This document shows positions 25,785-37,321 of a stretch of DNA of 64,000 nt, in pieces. Under the pieces are notes generated by a model, which ran no database searches, was not told the DNA's origin, and was given only the letters and a program-made list of their open reading frames with translations. Source of the DNA: Bryoerythrophyllum caledonicum (taxonomy: Eukaryota > Streptophyta > Bryopsida > Pottiales > Pottiaceae). The stretch covers positions 14,710,028 to 14,774,027 of the forward strand of contig OZ020519.1 in the NCBI GenBank assembly GCA_963971425.1, given 5' to 3'. The first letter of the stretch is position 1, and each line of letters starts with the position of its first letter. The translations under genes were made by a program, and so were the position numbers.

Positions 25785-27720
25785 TTGGAGATAAGAAAAC
25801 CGACGAGCAACAGTACTCGTGAAGAGGAAAAACAAAAACCACGACTCTCCAGACCACCCTCGGATCCGAGCGTCAAATTGTGCAACCAAAATTTCCAAAA
25901 AAAAACGCGCGTATCTCCACCACGAGCACTCCAATCTGCTCTTACTAGCGAGCTCCGCTCCACCCGAGCACGTGACTTTGATTCGCGTACCCTAAACGAG
26001 GAGGACCAAGACCTGGTCTATCACTAGTTGGAGATAAGAAATCCGACGAGCAACAGTACACGTGAAGAGGAAAAACAAAAACCACGACTCCCCAGACCAC
26101 CCTCGGATCCAAGGGTCAAATTGTGCAACCAAAATTTCCAAAAGAAAACGCGCGTACCTCCACCACGAGCACTGCAATCTGCTCTCACTAGCGAGCTCCG
26201 CTCCACGCGAGCACCTGACTTTAATTCGCGTACCCTAAACGAGGAGGACCTGTACGTGGTCTATCACTAGTTGGAGATAAGAAAACCGACGAGCAACAGT
26301 ACTCGTGAAGAGGGAAAAAGAAAACCACGACTCCCCAGACCACCCTCGGATCTGAGGGTCAAATTGTGCAACCAAAATTTCCAAAAAAAAACGAGCGTAC
26401 CTCCACCACGAGCACTGCAATCTGCTCTTACTAGCGAGCTCCGCTTCACCCGAGCACGTGACTTTGATTCACGTACCCTAAACGAGGAGGACCAACACCT
26501 GGTCTATCACTAGTTGGAGATAAGAAAACCGACGAGCAACAGTACTCGTGAAGAGGGAAAAAAAAAACCAGGACTCCCCTGACCACCCTCGGATCCGAGG
26601 GTCAAATTGTGCAACCAAAATTTCCAAAAAAAAACGCGCGTACCTCCACCACGAGCACTGCAATCTGCTCTCACTAGCGAGCTCCGCTCCACGCGAGCAC
26701 CTGACTTTAATTCGCGTACCCTAAACGAGGAGGACCAGCACGTGGTCTATCACTAGTTGGAGATAAGAAAACGGACGAGCAACAGTACTCGTGAAGAGGA
26801 AAAACCAAAACCATGACTCCCCAGACCACCCTCGGATCCGAGGGTCAAATTGTGCAACCAAAATTTCCAAAAAGAAACGCGCGTACCTCCACCACGAGCA
26901 GTGCAATCTGCTCTCACTAGCGAGCTCCGCTCCACGCGAGCACTTGACTTTAATTCGCGTACCCTAAACAAGGAGGACCAGCACGTGGTCTATCACTAGT
27001 TGGAGATAAGAAAACCGACGAGCAACAGTACTCGTGAAGAGGAAAAACAAAAACCACGACTCCCCAGACCACCCTCGGATCCGAGAGTCAAATTGTGCAA
27101 CCAAAATTTCCAAAAAAATACGCGCGTACCTCCACCACGAGCACTCCAATCTGCTCTTACTAGCGAGCTCCGCTCCACCCGAGCACGTGACTTTGATTCG
27201 CGTACCCTAAACGAGGAGGACCAAGACCTGGTCTATCACTAGTTGGAGATAAGAAATTCGACGAGCAACAGTACTCGTGAAGAGGAAAAACAAAAACCAC
27301 GACTCCCCAGACCACCCTCGGATCCGAGGGTCAAATTGTGCAACCAAAATTTCCAAAAGAAAACGCGCGTACCTCCACCACGAGCACTCCAATCTGCTCT
27401 CACTAGCGAGCTCCGCTCCACGCGAGCACGTGACTTTAATTCGCGTACCCTAAACGAGGAGGACCTGTACGTGGTCTATCACTAGTTGGAGATAAGAAAA
27501 CCGACGAGCAACAGTACTCGTGAAGAGGGAAAAAGAAAACCACGACTCCCCAGACCACCCTCGGATCCGAGGGTCAAATTGTGCAACCAAAATTTCCAAA
27601 AAAAAACGCGCGTACCTCCACCACGAGCAGTGCAATCTACTCTTACTAGCGAGCTCCGCTCCTCCTGAGCACGTGACTTTGATTCGCGTACCCTAAACGA
27701 GGAGGACCAACACCTGGTCT
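25785..27720. repeat. five-unit (1215-bp) higher-order repeat, about 1.5 copies
   Basis: Units starting at 25785, 26028 and 26271 reappear at 27000, 27243 and 27486, an offset of 1215 bp. Shared rare variants include GACCAAGACCTGG, GGACCTGTACG and AAGAGGGAAAAAG. The second copy is more diverged than the 1458-bp pair, so this duplication is probably older or was followed by gene conversion. Confidence 0.8.
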
Positions 27721-28774
27721 ATCACTAGTTGGAGATAAGAAAACCGACGAGCAACAGTACTGGTGAAGAGGAAAAACAAAAACCACGACTCCCCAGACCA
27801 CCCTCGGATCCGAGGGTCAAATTGTGCAACCAAAATTTCCTAAAAAAAAACGAGCGTACCTCCACCACGAGCACTGCAATCTGCTCTCACTAGCGAGCTC
27901 CGCTCCACGCGAGCACCTGACTTTGATTCGCGTACCCTAAACGAGGAGGACCAGCACGTGGTCTATCACTAGTTGGAGATAAGAAAACCGACGAGCAACA
28001 GTACTCGTGAAGAGGGAAAAAAAAAACCACGACTCCCCAGACCACCCTCGGATCCGAGGGTCAAATTGTGCAACCAAAATTTCCAAAAAAAAACAAGCGT
28101 ACCTCCACCACGAGCACTCCAATCTGCTCTTACTAGCGAGCTCCGCTTCACCCGAGCACGTGACTTTGATTCGCGTACCCTAAACGAGGAGGACCAACAC
28201 CTGGTCTATCACTAGTTGGAGATAAGGAAACCGACGAGCAACAGTACTCGTGAAGAGGAAAATCAAAAACCACGACTCTCCAGACCACCCTCGGATCCGA
28301 GGGTCAAATTGTGCAACCAAAATTTCCAAAAGAACACGCGCGTACCTCCACCACGAGCACTGCAATCTGCTCTCACTAGCGAGCTCCGCTCCACGCGAGC
28401 ACGTGACTTTAATTCGCGTACCCTAAACGAGGAGGACGAGCACGTGGTCTATCACTAGTTGGAGATAAGAAAACCGACGAGCAACAGTACTCGTGAAGAG
28501 GGAAAAAAAAAACCACAACTTCCCAGACCACCCTCGGATCCGAGGGTCAAATTGTGCAACCAAAATTTCCAATAAAAAACAAGCGTACCTCCACCACGAG
28601 CACTCCAATCTGCTCTTACTAGCGAGCTCCGCTCCACCCGAGCACGTGACTTTGATTCGCGTACCCTAAACGAGGAGGACCAACACCTGGTCTATCACGA
28701 GTTGGAGATAAGAAAACCGACGAGGAACAGTACTCGTGAAGAGGAAAAACAAAAACCACGACTCTCCAGACCAC

Positions 28775-30692
28775 GTGTGAGCCAAATAAACCACCTCCTA
28801 ATGGGTGGCTTATCTTGAACACAAGACCCCAATGTGGGATACAGCCCTTTGTGCAATCAACACTCAAGACCACATGCATACCTCACACTTAGAGCACAAC
28901 GGTTCATGATGTGTTTAATACAATGTTTTACTTATCATAAGTGCATTAGGGGTGAATTATGTTTTTAATTATGGGCGGACTTTGAACCTCTTTATCTTTT
29001 GCATTATAGCTCCGTTTTTAATGTTTTTTGGCTTAAACATGATCAACACCTTCTTGCTAACTTGATTAGACGATTATGCTTTGAGTCAGGACCCTTACAC
29101 GACCTCTACAGACAGATAACAGCAGACAGACCCGAATTCAAGCCAACCTTTACTCAGCTGTAACTTGTTGAGTTGGAATCCAAATTGAACGATTTAAACG
29201 CCCATTTGACTTGTTTTTTTTGTGGTCTTGCTACTGGACTATTAAAAATCTAGGTTAGGACCCTGGAGACCACCGAATTCAGACAGCCAGCCACGACAGA
29301 ACCCAAGGTCCATGGAAACTTTAGTCGATCATAACTCACTGAGTCTAACTCCGAATTGGGTGTTCTAAAAGCCTATTCTTACTGATTTTATGTGCTCTTG
29401 ATGATGGGCTAATAAAAATTCGGGTTAGGACCCGATCACCGACTGCATTCACACGACCAGCAGGCAACTCATTCATCAAGCACGGCTCACGACTTCAATT
29501 CACCTAATTTTGATTGCTCACGCACACAGCATGATACATCCGAGTGGCATTGCATTCAAGGCACATCATCCAATTCCATACAGAAAACCACATATGTTGT
29601 CCACTGATTGTGACCTAATGTGGAGGAATTTTGGGCAGCGCTTCCGCGCCTTAATTCTTCTCCCAAAAACCGTTCGATCTTGGTGGCTCAGCCACTCACT
29701 TGCAAGGAATAAGGAACAATCCCAACAAATGAAAATAACTTAGAAATTTCAGATTAGGGCTCCCTGATCAATGTTGGCAGCCTTGCTCTAACCACCAGCC
29801 CTTCCTTCTCTTCTTCCACGTTCGTGACGCCTTGACGCTTTTCTCAGCTTCGTCGAGCTCGAAGTCTTTGCAGCTGAACTTCGCCTTTGTCTTCGCTTTC
29901 CAGCCTTGGTCTCTACAGATGTGTCCTCTGCCTCTGCTGCTGCCTTGGCTTCCTCCGCCACGCCGCCGTATCCGCAATGCCACCCAATCCTATGCAATTC
30001 GGCCCTGTGCGCACAAGCTTGACTGCGGCAATCCTCACTCATCACCAACTGCTAATCTCTTTGGTGCTCAAAAGCACCATTCGCATCCTCTCCAACCTCC
30101 AATACACACATTCACAGACTACGTGAAAACACACAGGATCCTCCGATTCAGATCTACACGATTCCGCTGGGCTTCCGTCGCCGCCGTGCTCTTCGATTGC
30201 ACAGTCTTCGGGGGCGCTTCCCTTCACGTCGTTCTTCGGTTCGCAGGCAGTCTGCCTCCTTCGCCTGCTCCTCCGCCTTCACTCGCTGGACACACACTTT
30301 CTCGCGGCAGACACTCACTCTACTCCGATTTCTTCGGGGCTCTTCCCCTTCAATTCTCTCTTACTCCACGCAGCTCCCTCTTGCAATGCCGGCAGGTGCT
30401 TCCCGCGCGCACGCACTCCTCTCTCCGACGATTTCATGGGACGCTCCTCTCTCGCTGTTCTTCGACCTCCTCCCTACCGCTCACACTTTCCAACGGGGCG
30501 CTTCCCCTCACGTCCGTTCTCTATCCTCCTCCCTCCTCCAGTTCACACTCTCACAGTAAAAAAAACGCCGAGAGACAGCCGTTCCGGCAGCTCCCCCTCC
30601 CTTGATCGCAGCCCACACACAACCCTAAAAAAAACTCTACCCACCAAAAAAACGAGAGAGAGAGAAAAAACTCCCAGTCCCAGTCAATGTGG
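28775..30692. mobile_element. insertion splitting the satellite, possibly an LTR-element fossil
   Basis: The satellite stops at 28774 and restarts at 30693. Between them is about 1.9 kb of unrelated DNA. It starts TGTGAGCCAAATAAACC, followed by an inverted ACCTCC/GGGTGG pair, which resembles the start of a long terminal repeat. The 3' part (29.8-30.6 kb) is C/T-rich with Ser/Pro/His-rich frames on the plus strand and no recognised domain. The re-entry point in the satellite unit differs from the exit point, so some satellite DNA was lost. No coding domain of a known element was found, so the family is not established. Confidence 0.35.
29150..29462 (+). repeat. two diverged tandem repeats of about 175 bp
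   Basis: Two segments share the ordered blocks AACT-x-x-TGAG, AATTG, GTGCTCTTG or GTGGTCTTG, then CTATTAAAAAT or CTAATAAAAAT, then GGTTAGGACCC. The first runs about 29157-29275 and the second 29333-29440. A weaker third copy may lie just upstream. They are part of the insertion that splits the satellite. Confidence 0.6.
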
Positions 30693-31360
30693 CACTGCAA
30701 TCGCTCCACGCGAGCACCTGACTTTGATTCGCGTACCCTAAACGAGGAGGACCAGCACATGGTCTATCACTAGTGGGAGATAAGAAAACCGACGAGCAAC
30801 AGTACTCGTGAAGAGGAAACACAAAAACCACGACTCTCCAGACCACCCTCGGATCCGAGAGTCAAATTGTGCAACCAAAATTTCAAAAAAAAAATGCGCG
30901 TACCTCCACCACGAGCACTGCAATCTGCTCTCACTAGCGAGCTCCGCTCCACGCGAGCACCTGACTTTAATTCGCGTACCCTAAACGAGGAGGACCAGCA
31001 CGTGGTCTATCACAAGTTGGAGATAAGAAAACCGTCGAGCAACAGTACTCGTGAAGAGGAACAAGAAAACCACGACTCTCCAGACCACCCTCGGATCCGA
31101 GGGTCAAATTGTGCAACGAAAATTTCCAAAAAAAAACGCGCGTACCTCCACCACGAGCACTGCAATCTGCTCTTACTAGCGAGCTCCGCTCCAAGTGAGC
31201 ACCTGACTTTGATTCGCGTACCCTAAACGAGAAGGACCAGCACCTGGTCTATCACTAGTTGGAGATAAGAAAACCGTCGAGCAACAGTACTCCTGAAGAG
31301 GAAAAACAAAAACCACGACTCCCCAGACCAGCCTCGGATCCGAGGGTCAAATTGTGCAAC
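30693..31360. repeat. second block of the 243-bp satellite, about 2.8 units
   Basis: The same unit resumes at 30693 (CACTGCAATC) and continues to ATTGTGCAACC at 31360. It then grades into flanking DNA that looks like a diverged unit (TGTGCATACCTCCTCTAGGAG against the unit's GCGCGTACCTCCACCACGAG). Confidence 0.95.
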
Positions 31361-31388
31361 CTGATTTTAGAATAAAAAATGTGCATAC

Positions 31389-31409
31389 CTCCTCTAGGAG
31401 CGCTCGGGA
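31389..31409 (-). CDS. possible 21-base micro-exon upstream of the satellite
   Basis: On the minus strand ACACTGTAG precedes a 21-base segment encoding SRALLEE, which is followed by GTATGCAC. Acceptor and donor consensus are both reasonable. The donor and the T-rich sequence after it match the satellite unit and the donor at 17430. The exon is short, so it needs transcript support. Confidence 0.25.
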
Positions 31410-31689
31410 CTACAGTGTCGAGAGGGCTGCGGTTTATTCCCCTACCCCGAAGTGAAGAGCAGCAATCCTAATCGAAGTGGCCGAGCACCTTGAGGATGTG
31501 GCTGAGGAAGTGAATATTATAATAATTGGTTGACCCATGGTTCACGGTATCGTTGGCACCCGGGTAATTCTGGCGCTCCCAGAATATTTGAATGAACTAT
31601 ATGTAACGATGTGAGACATTGAGACTCTAGAAGTACTATTCATTCAATCAGGTTCTGCAGACGCCAGATAGGGAGGCTATGATACGTAC

Positions 31690-32316
31690 CTGAGGCGATG
31701 AGCCTGGTCCTGGCTCAGGTTGTGATGGGGTATTGCTGTTCTTACTTTGATGATGAAATCTAGCTAGACTAGCGAGTGTTTGAGCTGGGGAAGTGGGGTT
31801 GATCTTTGTAGACCTTGATGGATTTCCTCGGCTTCCAGATGCAATAGTTGACTTCATCGTTTGACACTGAGACTCCTCAGAACTGTCGTCAGTCTCCTTA
31901 CCTCTTTCCAAAGAGGTATCCGAGGCACCAGATCTCTAATACTGACTCATCGTATTAGCTTGAAGTAAGTCCTCTTCTAGTGTCTTCCCACAAATATGCT
32001 CACTAGGCCTGTTCACCTGCACGATATTGGAACGACTGTAGTCAAGCCCTAACACTACTCAACTTATATGAGTCAATAATCTCTGCAAATCAATGGAACA
32101 CCAATCAAAAAATACCTGATCTCTGTAACGGGATGATGAAGCTCCTTTGTGGATAGTTGTCAAATCCCTAAGTTCCTTACTTGATGTTGCGCCCACTACT
32201 ACTGTATTCTGAGAAGCTAATAATGCTAGCTTCTCTCGACGTTTCTTCTGAGCGCGTACTTGCTTAGGATTTGAAAACTTTGTAGGTCTTCTCCTCTGTC
32301 TAGCATTCTTAGTCAT
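31690..32316 (-). CDS. two exons of a basic nuclear-type protein, possible 5' part of locus A
   Basis: Exon 32116-32316 starts with ATG at 32316. It encodes a very basic, lysine/arginine-rich N-terminus (KNARQRRRPTKF, AQKKRREKL) that would serve as a nuclear localisation signal. A GTATTT donor follows, and the acceptor TCGTGCAG opens exon 31690-32016. That exon is Ser/Pro/Gln-rich and disordered, ends at a good CAG/GTACGT donor, and has one in-frame TAG near its middle. Both exons are in phase 0. The strand, phase and donor style agree with locus A, whose first clear exon lies beyond the 14-kb satellite interval. Whether they are one gene is inference; they could also be a separate truncated gene. 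Confidence 0.4.
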
Positions 32317-32919
32317 CCTCAGCACTCAACCCTAAACTGTTATCTCCACTTCCGAAACATCGCAAACTAGCAGGTATAGCACTCACTAATAGTCACAACT
32401 GCAAGGTCGCAATCGTGCAATACTTATCTCATCATGCTACCTTCGACGGGGGGGATAGATTCAGTTCTCAAAAATATCGGATCTTGACAGTCTTTAGTTT
32501 GAATAGAGACAGCGTTGTAGTCTCTAATAATGTTATTTTCACCATATATATCCCACCGTCTGGCGCAAACTTCATATTTATAGGTATACCGAGCATCACT
32601 ATTGAAAAAAGACTGCAGGCATGGTATTAAAACAATGGGCAACCCTTCCGTTTCAAGGAGCCCCGATTAGATAATTTGATATATTAAGATATGCATGGAC
32701 TACTACAAGCATGACTTTCATTGCTTTTTGTCGTATCCGTCCAGGAGGAAAGAGAATTGCTGCATGAGCATCCTACGTGTAATATTAATTTATTATCCCA
32801 CCGGAAAAAGGCCAATGAACCATCTTATTTGAATGTGGACGCAAGCAGTGACTCATTCTCTTTCGTCAACCCAAGGTCATTTCGCGAAGTTGTTCAACCT
32901 TCTTTGAGACCCCTGGAAC

Positions 32920-35900
32920 ATGGCGTCTCTTTCATCATGTCGAGGGGGCATCCCTTTTCTCATGCCTGTTGGTGAACGTGGCACTGTCATTGTCGCAGAG
33001 TCTTTGCTCTGTCTTTGTTTCGGATTTAAGAGTGGAACAATTCAAGTCGAACAGGAAGTATTTGATAGTAACGGGATTCACACGCAATCCATTTATCAAG
33101 TCAAAGATCGTGATGCGGTAGGATTTGTGTGGAATTTATGTTCGGGTTCATTCAAAGTGTACGGTGTGTTAGATGCTCAGATGTCTGGTCATGCATCTAC
33201 AGCCGTCACCACTTTTTCAGAGGATTCCGGAGATACGATACTCCTGCCTGGTTTGGGCACGAGGTCTATCCCAATTGTCCATACACTTAGCGACACAGAG
33301 GAAGAAGATTTCACTGATCCCAACGTAGGTAACTCACAAAATCTCACCAATTGTCACAAGTCATTCCTTCCCAGTATGTCTATTTCACCTGCATCGATAT
33401 CCGATACGTCCCAATCTGTTTCAATAGGAAAGCCACCAGTTGATCCTAAATCCAAAAGAATACGGAATATTCTTCTGCAAGTGCGTAAAACAGGTCTTAG
33501 GAAGGTGTCCAGGTCGGAGTTGTCACGAATTGATCTAGATAGTCTAGATCTGAAAAGTGTGAAGTACTTGCCTCCAGATTACAATGGAAACCAAATCTTT
33601 GAACTACCGCCACTTCCAGAGGGTATCCCCCCACAATTTGGAGGGGGGCTCGATGGTATGAGTAAGCAGTACGATGGTCACGCTTGGTGCAAGACGATGA
33701 CTACAAACATCAAGAATGACTTCAGCCTCACATACCGGAAGTCAACGTGTACCGGGCATCTCCAGTGTCCCAACGCAAGTTGTGACTATAAGAGCAGAAA
33801 TGAAGGGCGCACGAATCAAACCGAGTGGAGCAGGTTCGCCTTCATCCCGTTTCCTGTCAACGGACCACCCTCCGAGAAGTCAACATTGGCATGTAAGCTT
33901 TGTCGGACTCCTCCTATTTGTATATCTCTCTGTGATGCTCGTATCTACTACGTGACATCGACCGATCCGTCACGCACTCGTGCGGCCATTCATCTTGGGC
34001 ATCATGACCATCCCATCTCGAAAGGCGTCGACCAGTGCGCGATGGACGTTGTCCACGACTGTGTTGCCAAAGAAGTCCAGCGCACACCGAAGGCTACGAA
34101 CTCCGCAATCATAATGGCAGCGAGCAAGAACTTTCTTTCTGACTACTTGATTCGTCCGGCATCCGGGTCATCTACTTTGGAAGGAGCTTCTATGGACGTT
34201 GTCCTGGATCAATTCGAGACACTCTCATCTCCAAATATTAGAAACCTCGTGTCAACTTGCAAGAGGTTCTATAGTGGTGGTAAGGGAGTGATGGACAACA
34301 TTATGGCCCTAAAAGAATCGTCCAAGTTCGTGTTCATACACGAGAACAAGTTCCCTGGTCAATCCAAAGGTAAAGTATTTGTCTTCAAGATGTCAGTCGA
34401 TCGAGCAGGTAGTGGTGTGGATCTTGTCAAGCGTATGCAACCCGGGAATGACCTACAAGATTGTTGGTTGATGTTCGATCATGTCAAGCGGGTCAAAGAA
34501 TGGACAACCATGGCATGTCATGTATATGACAGTAAGTATTGTCGAGTCATGACAATTGCCATGTGCGATATGCAATCCGAGGATGCTGACGCACAACAGC
34601 TTTTCTGGGAGAATTTGAATAATACGATGAAGAACCATGGATTGGAGGCGACGAACTTCAAGGGCTTCATGGCGGATAGTGCTGGAGCTAACTGGCACGC
34701 AGTTCGTCGAGTTTACAGCAACGGCGACAAAGACAAGCCCGTGGACAACAAGGAACGGACTTGTCTATTCCATTGGACGAAATGCCTCCAGCGAGCCACC
34801 GTTCGGAACATTATTGCCGACTTCCAAGACCAACATATTGCCCTTTGCAAGATCTGGAAGAATGCAAAGTCACAAGAGGAGGCCGAAGCGCAATATAATG
34901 TAATAAGAGGGTGGTGGGTGTCCTCTGGTGCCACTACCGAAGTAGGGCGACGAGCTCTTGAGGATTGGATGGCGTTTTGGCACTTTCGGTATCGACAGTG
35001 GGGCGGCGCAATGCAACTTGTAAGTTCTCTGTACTTTTCATACAATCTATTCTCCAGTTCTATCTGTTATAGTGCTTTGAAATCATTTTATGACCCTCGT
35101 TGACTCCTTATAGGATCTGACACTGGATGAGAGGGCGGACATGCCTTCATGCAACCTCGCTGAAACCGTCCACAACCGGTGGCTTCAACAATCAGGGAAC
35201 ACGATGACATGCTTGTACGCTGCCACCGTGGACGATCTCATCCGTGCTTTCATGCAGATAACTTCATATCGTACATGGTTGAAGGGTGGAACATCTGGTA
35301 CTGGACCGGACAAAGGCACGCTGAGGCTTCGTTCTGCTCAACGTTCAGGTGATCCCAAACTCATTGCTGAGGCTATTAGGAACTTTCCAAATGCTGCAGA
35401 TCTATTAAACCGAACTGGCGGACTAGAAGGTTCGGAGATTTTTGGGTCAACGAAGCGCAAGCTTGATTTGCCCCCAGGGTCCGAACATGATTCTCACCGT
35501 TCCGATACGGTGAACTACTCTATTCCACGAGATGGGACAAGGGTGACTCGGGCACGTATCGAGGAGTCCCTTAGCGGTCAAAACTCCGGAGTTCAACTCA
35601 CAACCTCCGTCCAAGAGTCGGACTGTGATCCAATGAAGTGGCACATTGCTCGTCTTCCAAAGAAGTCCGCTCGAAGATGCCAGGCATTGCAAGCTCATAC
35701 AGGTCAGCTATGCAACGCTCGAGTACAACGTGGAAGTTATGGAACTCCGGCCCCAACATACGCTGGTTTTAAGAAGGATTTCAGGAGTCCATGAAATGTT
35801 GCTGTGGAGTTCTGGTTTTGCCCTGATGACATTAGCCGTTGTGTGAAGGGATCGAAGCGATCATTTGTACTGGATTGGCCAGCAGTTCCGATGACGTGGC

Positions 35901-36480
35901 CTGTGAAGTTTGGCACAAACCTAACAGTGCAAGAGGTATTGGCGTTAGACGAAGCCGGTTTCCAATTGCAGCAACGTGGTGCTCTTTCACCACGTAGACA
36001 ATTCCAAGTGTCTTTGGACATGCCCCTTCCGCGTTCCCACTTCCCGGTTCCCGTGAATTCAAATTCATTCCACACATTTCGGCACGGCTATGCGATCCGT
36101 AGGGCCTCGGACGTTCCCACAATTGAGCAACGCAATAGTGGTCAAGCGCGGCTCTTATGAATAACTGTTACGTTTCGAACGCCGTTGCCATACCATACCC
36201 AGGTTGGGGATGTGTTATTACCCTTGACACATGCTTTGAAAAGTCCTACTGCATCACCTTTACGGACCTCCCGGGGTGTTCTTGCCCTGATTTCTTGAAA
36301 ATGCAGTCGGAGGCATTGGGAAAAAAGGGGCAGTGGAAGTATTGCAAGCATGTGTACTACATCCTTCGTTACTTGTGTAAGATGGATTACAAGGTGGACG
36401 TATTCATGCACGCTCCCAGTTATAGCTTCAGCGAAGTGATGCGCATTCTCGAAGTTGCCAACATTGCAGAACAAGCATGA
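32920..36480 (+). pseudogene. MULE-like transposase with zinc cluster and SWIM finger
   Basis: Frame 32920-35018 continues through a GT-AG intron (donor CTT/GTAAGT at about 35020, acceptor CTTATAG/GATCTG near 35115) into 35116-36165 and 36157-36480. Residues about 250-370 form a Cys/His cluster (CTGHLQCPNASCDYK, CKLCRTPPICISLCDARIYYV, HLGHHDHP), like the WRKY/GCM1-type zinc cluster of MULE transposases. The catalytic region shows MTIAMCDMQSEDADAQQLFW, then FMADSAGANWHAVR, then CLFHWTKCLQRAT, fitting the D, D and C-x2-H landmarks of the MULE DDE fold. The end encodes a SWIM finger (CSCPDF ... YCKH). One in-frame stop and at least one frameshift lie in the C-terminal third, so this copy is probably inactive. 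Terminal inverted repeats were not identified with confidence. Confidence 0.65.
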
Positions 36481-36811
36481 GTAGTCAGAGTTTGTAGCAA
36501 AGATCAGACGTCAAGATTTGGTCCTAAGTAGCATCACAGAGTGAGCAAGATATCAAATTATACTTTTGAATTGGGGATCAAAATCCTGAATTCAGAATAT
36601 ATGAGACATGATATTGTACTAAGTAATAAATTGAATGTTCATAGAAACGTAGTCACGAGAGAGGAGAAGACCCCAAATCAGAAGTTGTTTTGACAAAGCT
36701 GAGGTGACCACAGTTATAGGACTCATTCTTAATTTAGTGAATTGTATCAAACTTTGTGTGCAATTTTTTCATTTCTGCGGATTTTTCCTTGAATTTCACA
36801 TTTTTTTGAAA

Positions 36812-36905
36812 AAAACATTTTTTTTTTTTTTTCCAGAGATTTTTAGGCTCCCTGCTCGCCGCTCGCTGCTCACCGCTCACAAGATAGCGTTGCTCATCAG
36901 TGCAT
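36812..36905. repeat. inverse copy of the repeat at 12593-12690
   Basis: A T-rich run, AGATTTTTAGG and CTCGCCGCTCGCTGCTCACC are followed by GCTCACAAGATAGCGTTGCT. This is the reverse complement of the repeat downstream of the 9.8-12.2 kb gene. Here it lies about 0.35 kb after the transposase stop. Confidence 0.6.
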
Positions 36906-37298
36906 GGTCAAAGATTGGTTTCTAGTTTTTTAGCCACACTCGGATGTTGATAATACTTTTTGGCATCACAACAAATGATGAATATGGTTTGTGTGAAGAA
37001 ACGTGGATGCATTTTCTTTTTATATGACTTTTTATACCTTATTATAATTCTACAATTTATGTGGACAAACGTAATTTTTGAAATGCTAAAGTACCGCAAA
37101 CTTTTCCATAGAAAGAAAGAAAGAAATGCTTAAGCACTGCTGACATTGTATTACAATTGCAAATGCAATTTCAAAACAAGTACAATTGCAGTTTCAAATC
37201 CGCATCTCAATGTCTATTGCAAGCTTCTGCCTATGGATTTTTGTGATGTGGTGCTTCATCACAATGGGACAATTTTCAAGGTACTAGGCTTCCCTGCT
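36906..37298. other. AT-rich spacer, no gene
   Basis: AT-rich DNA with short purine-rich runs (GAAAGAAAGAAAG near 37110). No frame, RNA or element end was recognised. Confidence 0.4.
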
Positions 37299-37321
37299 AA
37301 GAGTGCTCCAATCTCTATGCT

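Larger units (their letters stand above)
17523..28774. repeat. 243-bp tandem satellite, about 46 units
   Basis: The phrase GGAGATAAGAAAACCGACGA recurs every 243 bp with few indels (for example 17525, 17768, 18011, 18253, 18496). Every unit holds the 18-bp perfect palindrome ACCCTCGGATCCGAGGGT, with occasional substitutions, plus the motifs CAACCAAAATTTCC and GCGTACCTCCACCACGAGCA and the end GTACCCTAAACGAGGAGGAC. Because 243 is divisible by three, open frames of 60-174 residues repeat on both strands; they are by-products of the repeat. On the minus strand each unit contains GTGGAG followed by GTACGCG, close to the donor site of the adjacent exon at 17431. The array ends abruptly at 28774, where unrelated DNA begins. 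Confidence 0.97.

Noticed and set aside
17523-28774. Many 60-174 residue ORFs as a gene family
   Set aside because: They recur every 243 bp on both strands because the unit length is a multiple of three. Composition and placement follow the satellite, with no independent coding evidence.
29832-30605. 257-residue plus-strand ORF as a gene
   Set aside because: Ser/Pro/His/Leu-rich composition follows from C/T-rich DNA, and overlapping frames on both strands are equally open. No domain is visible.
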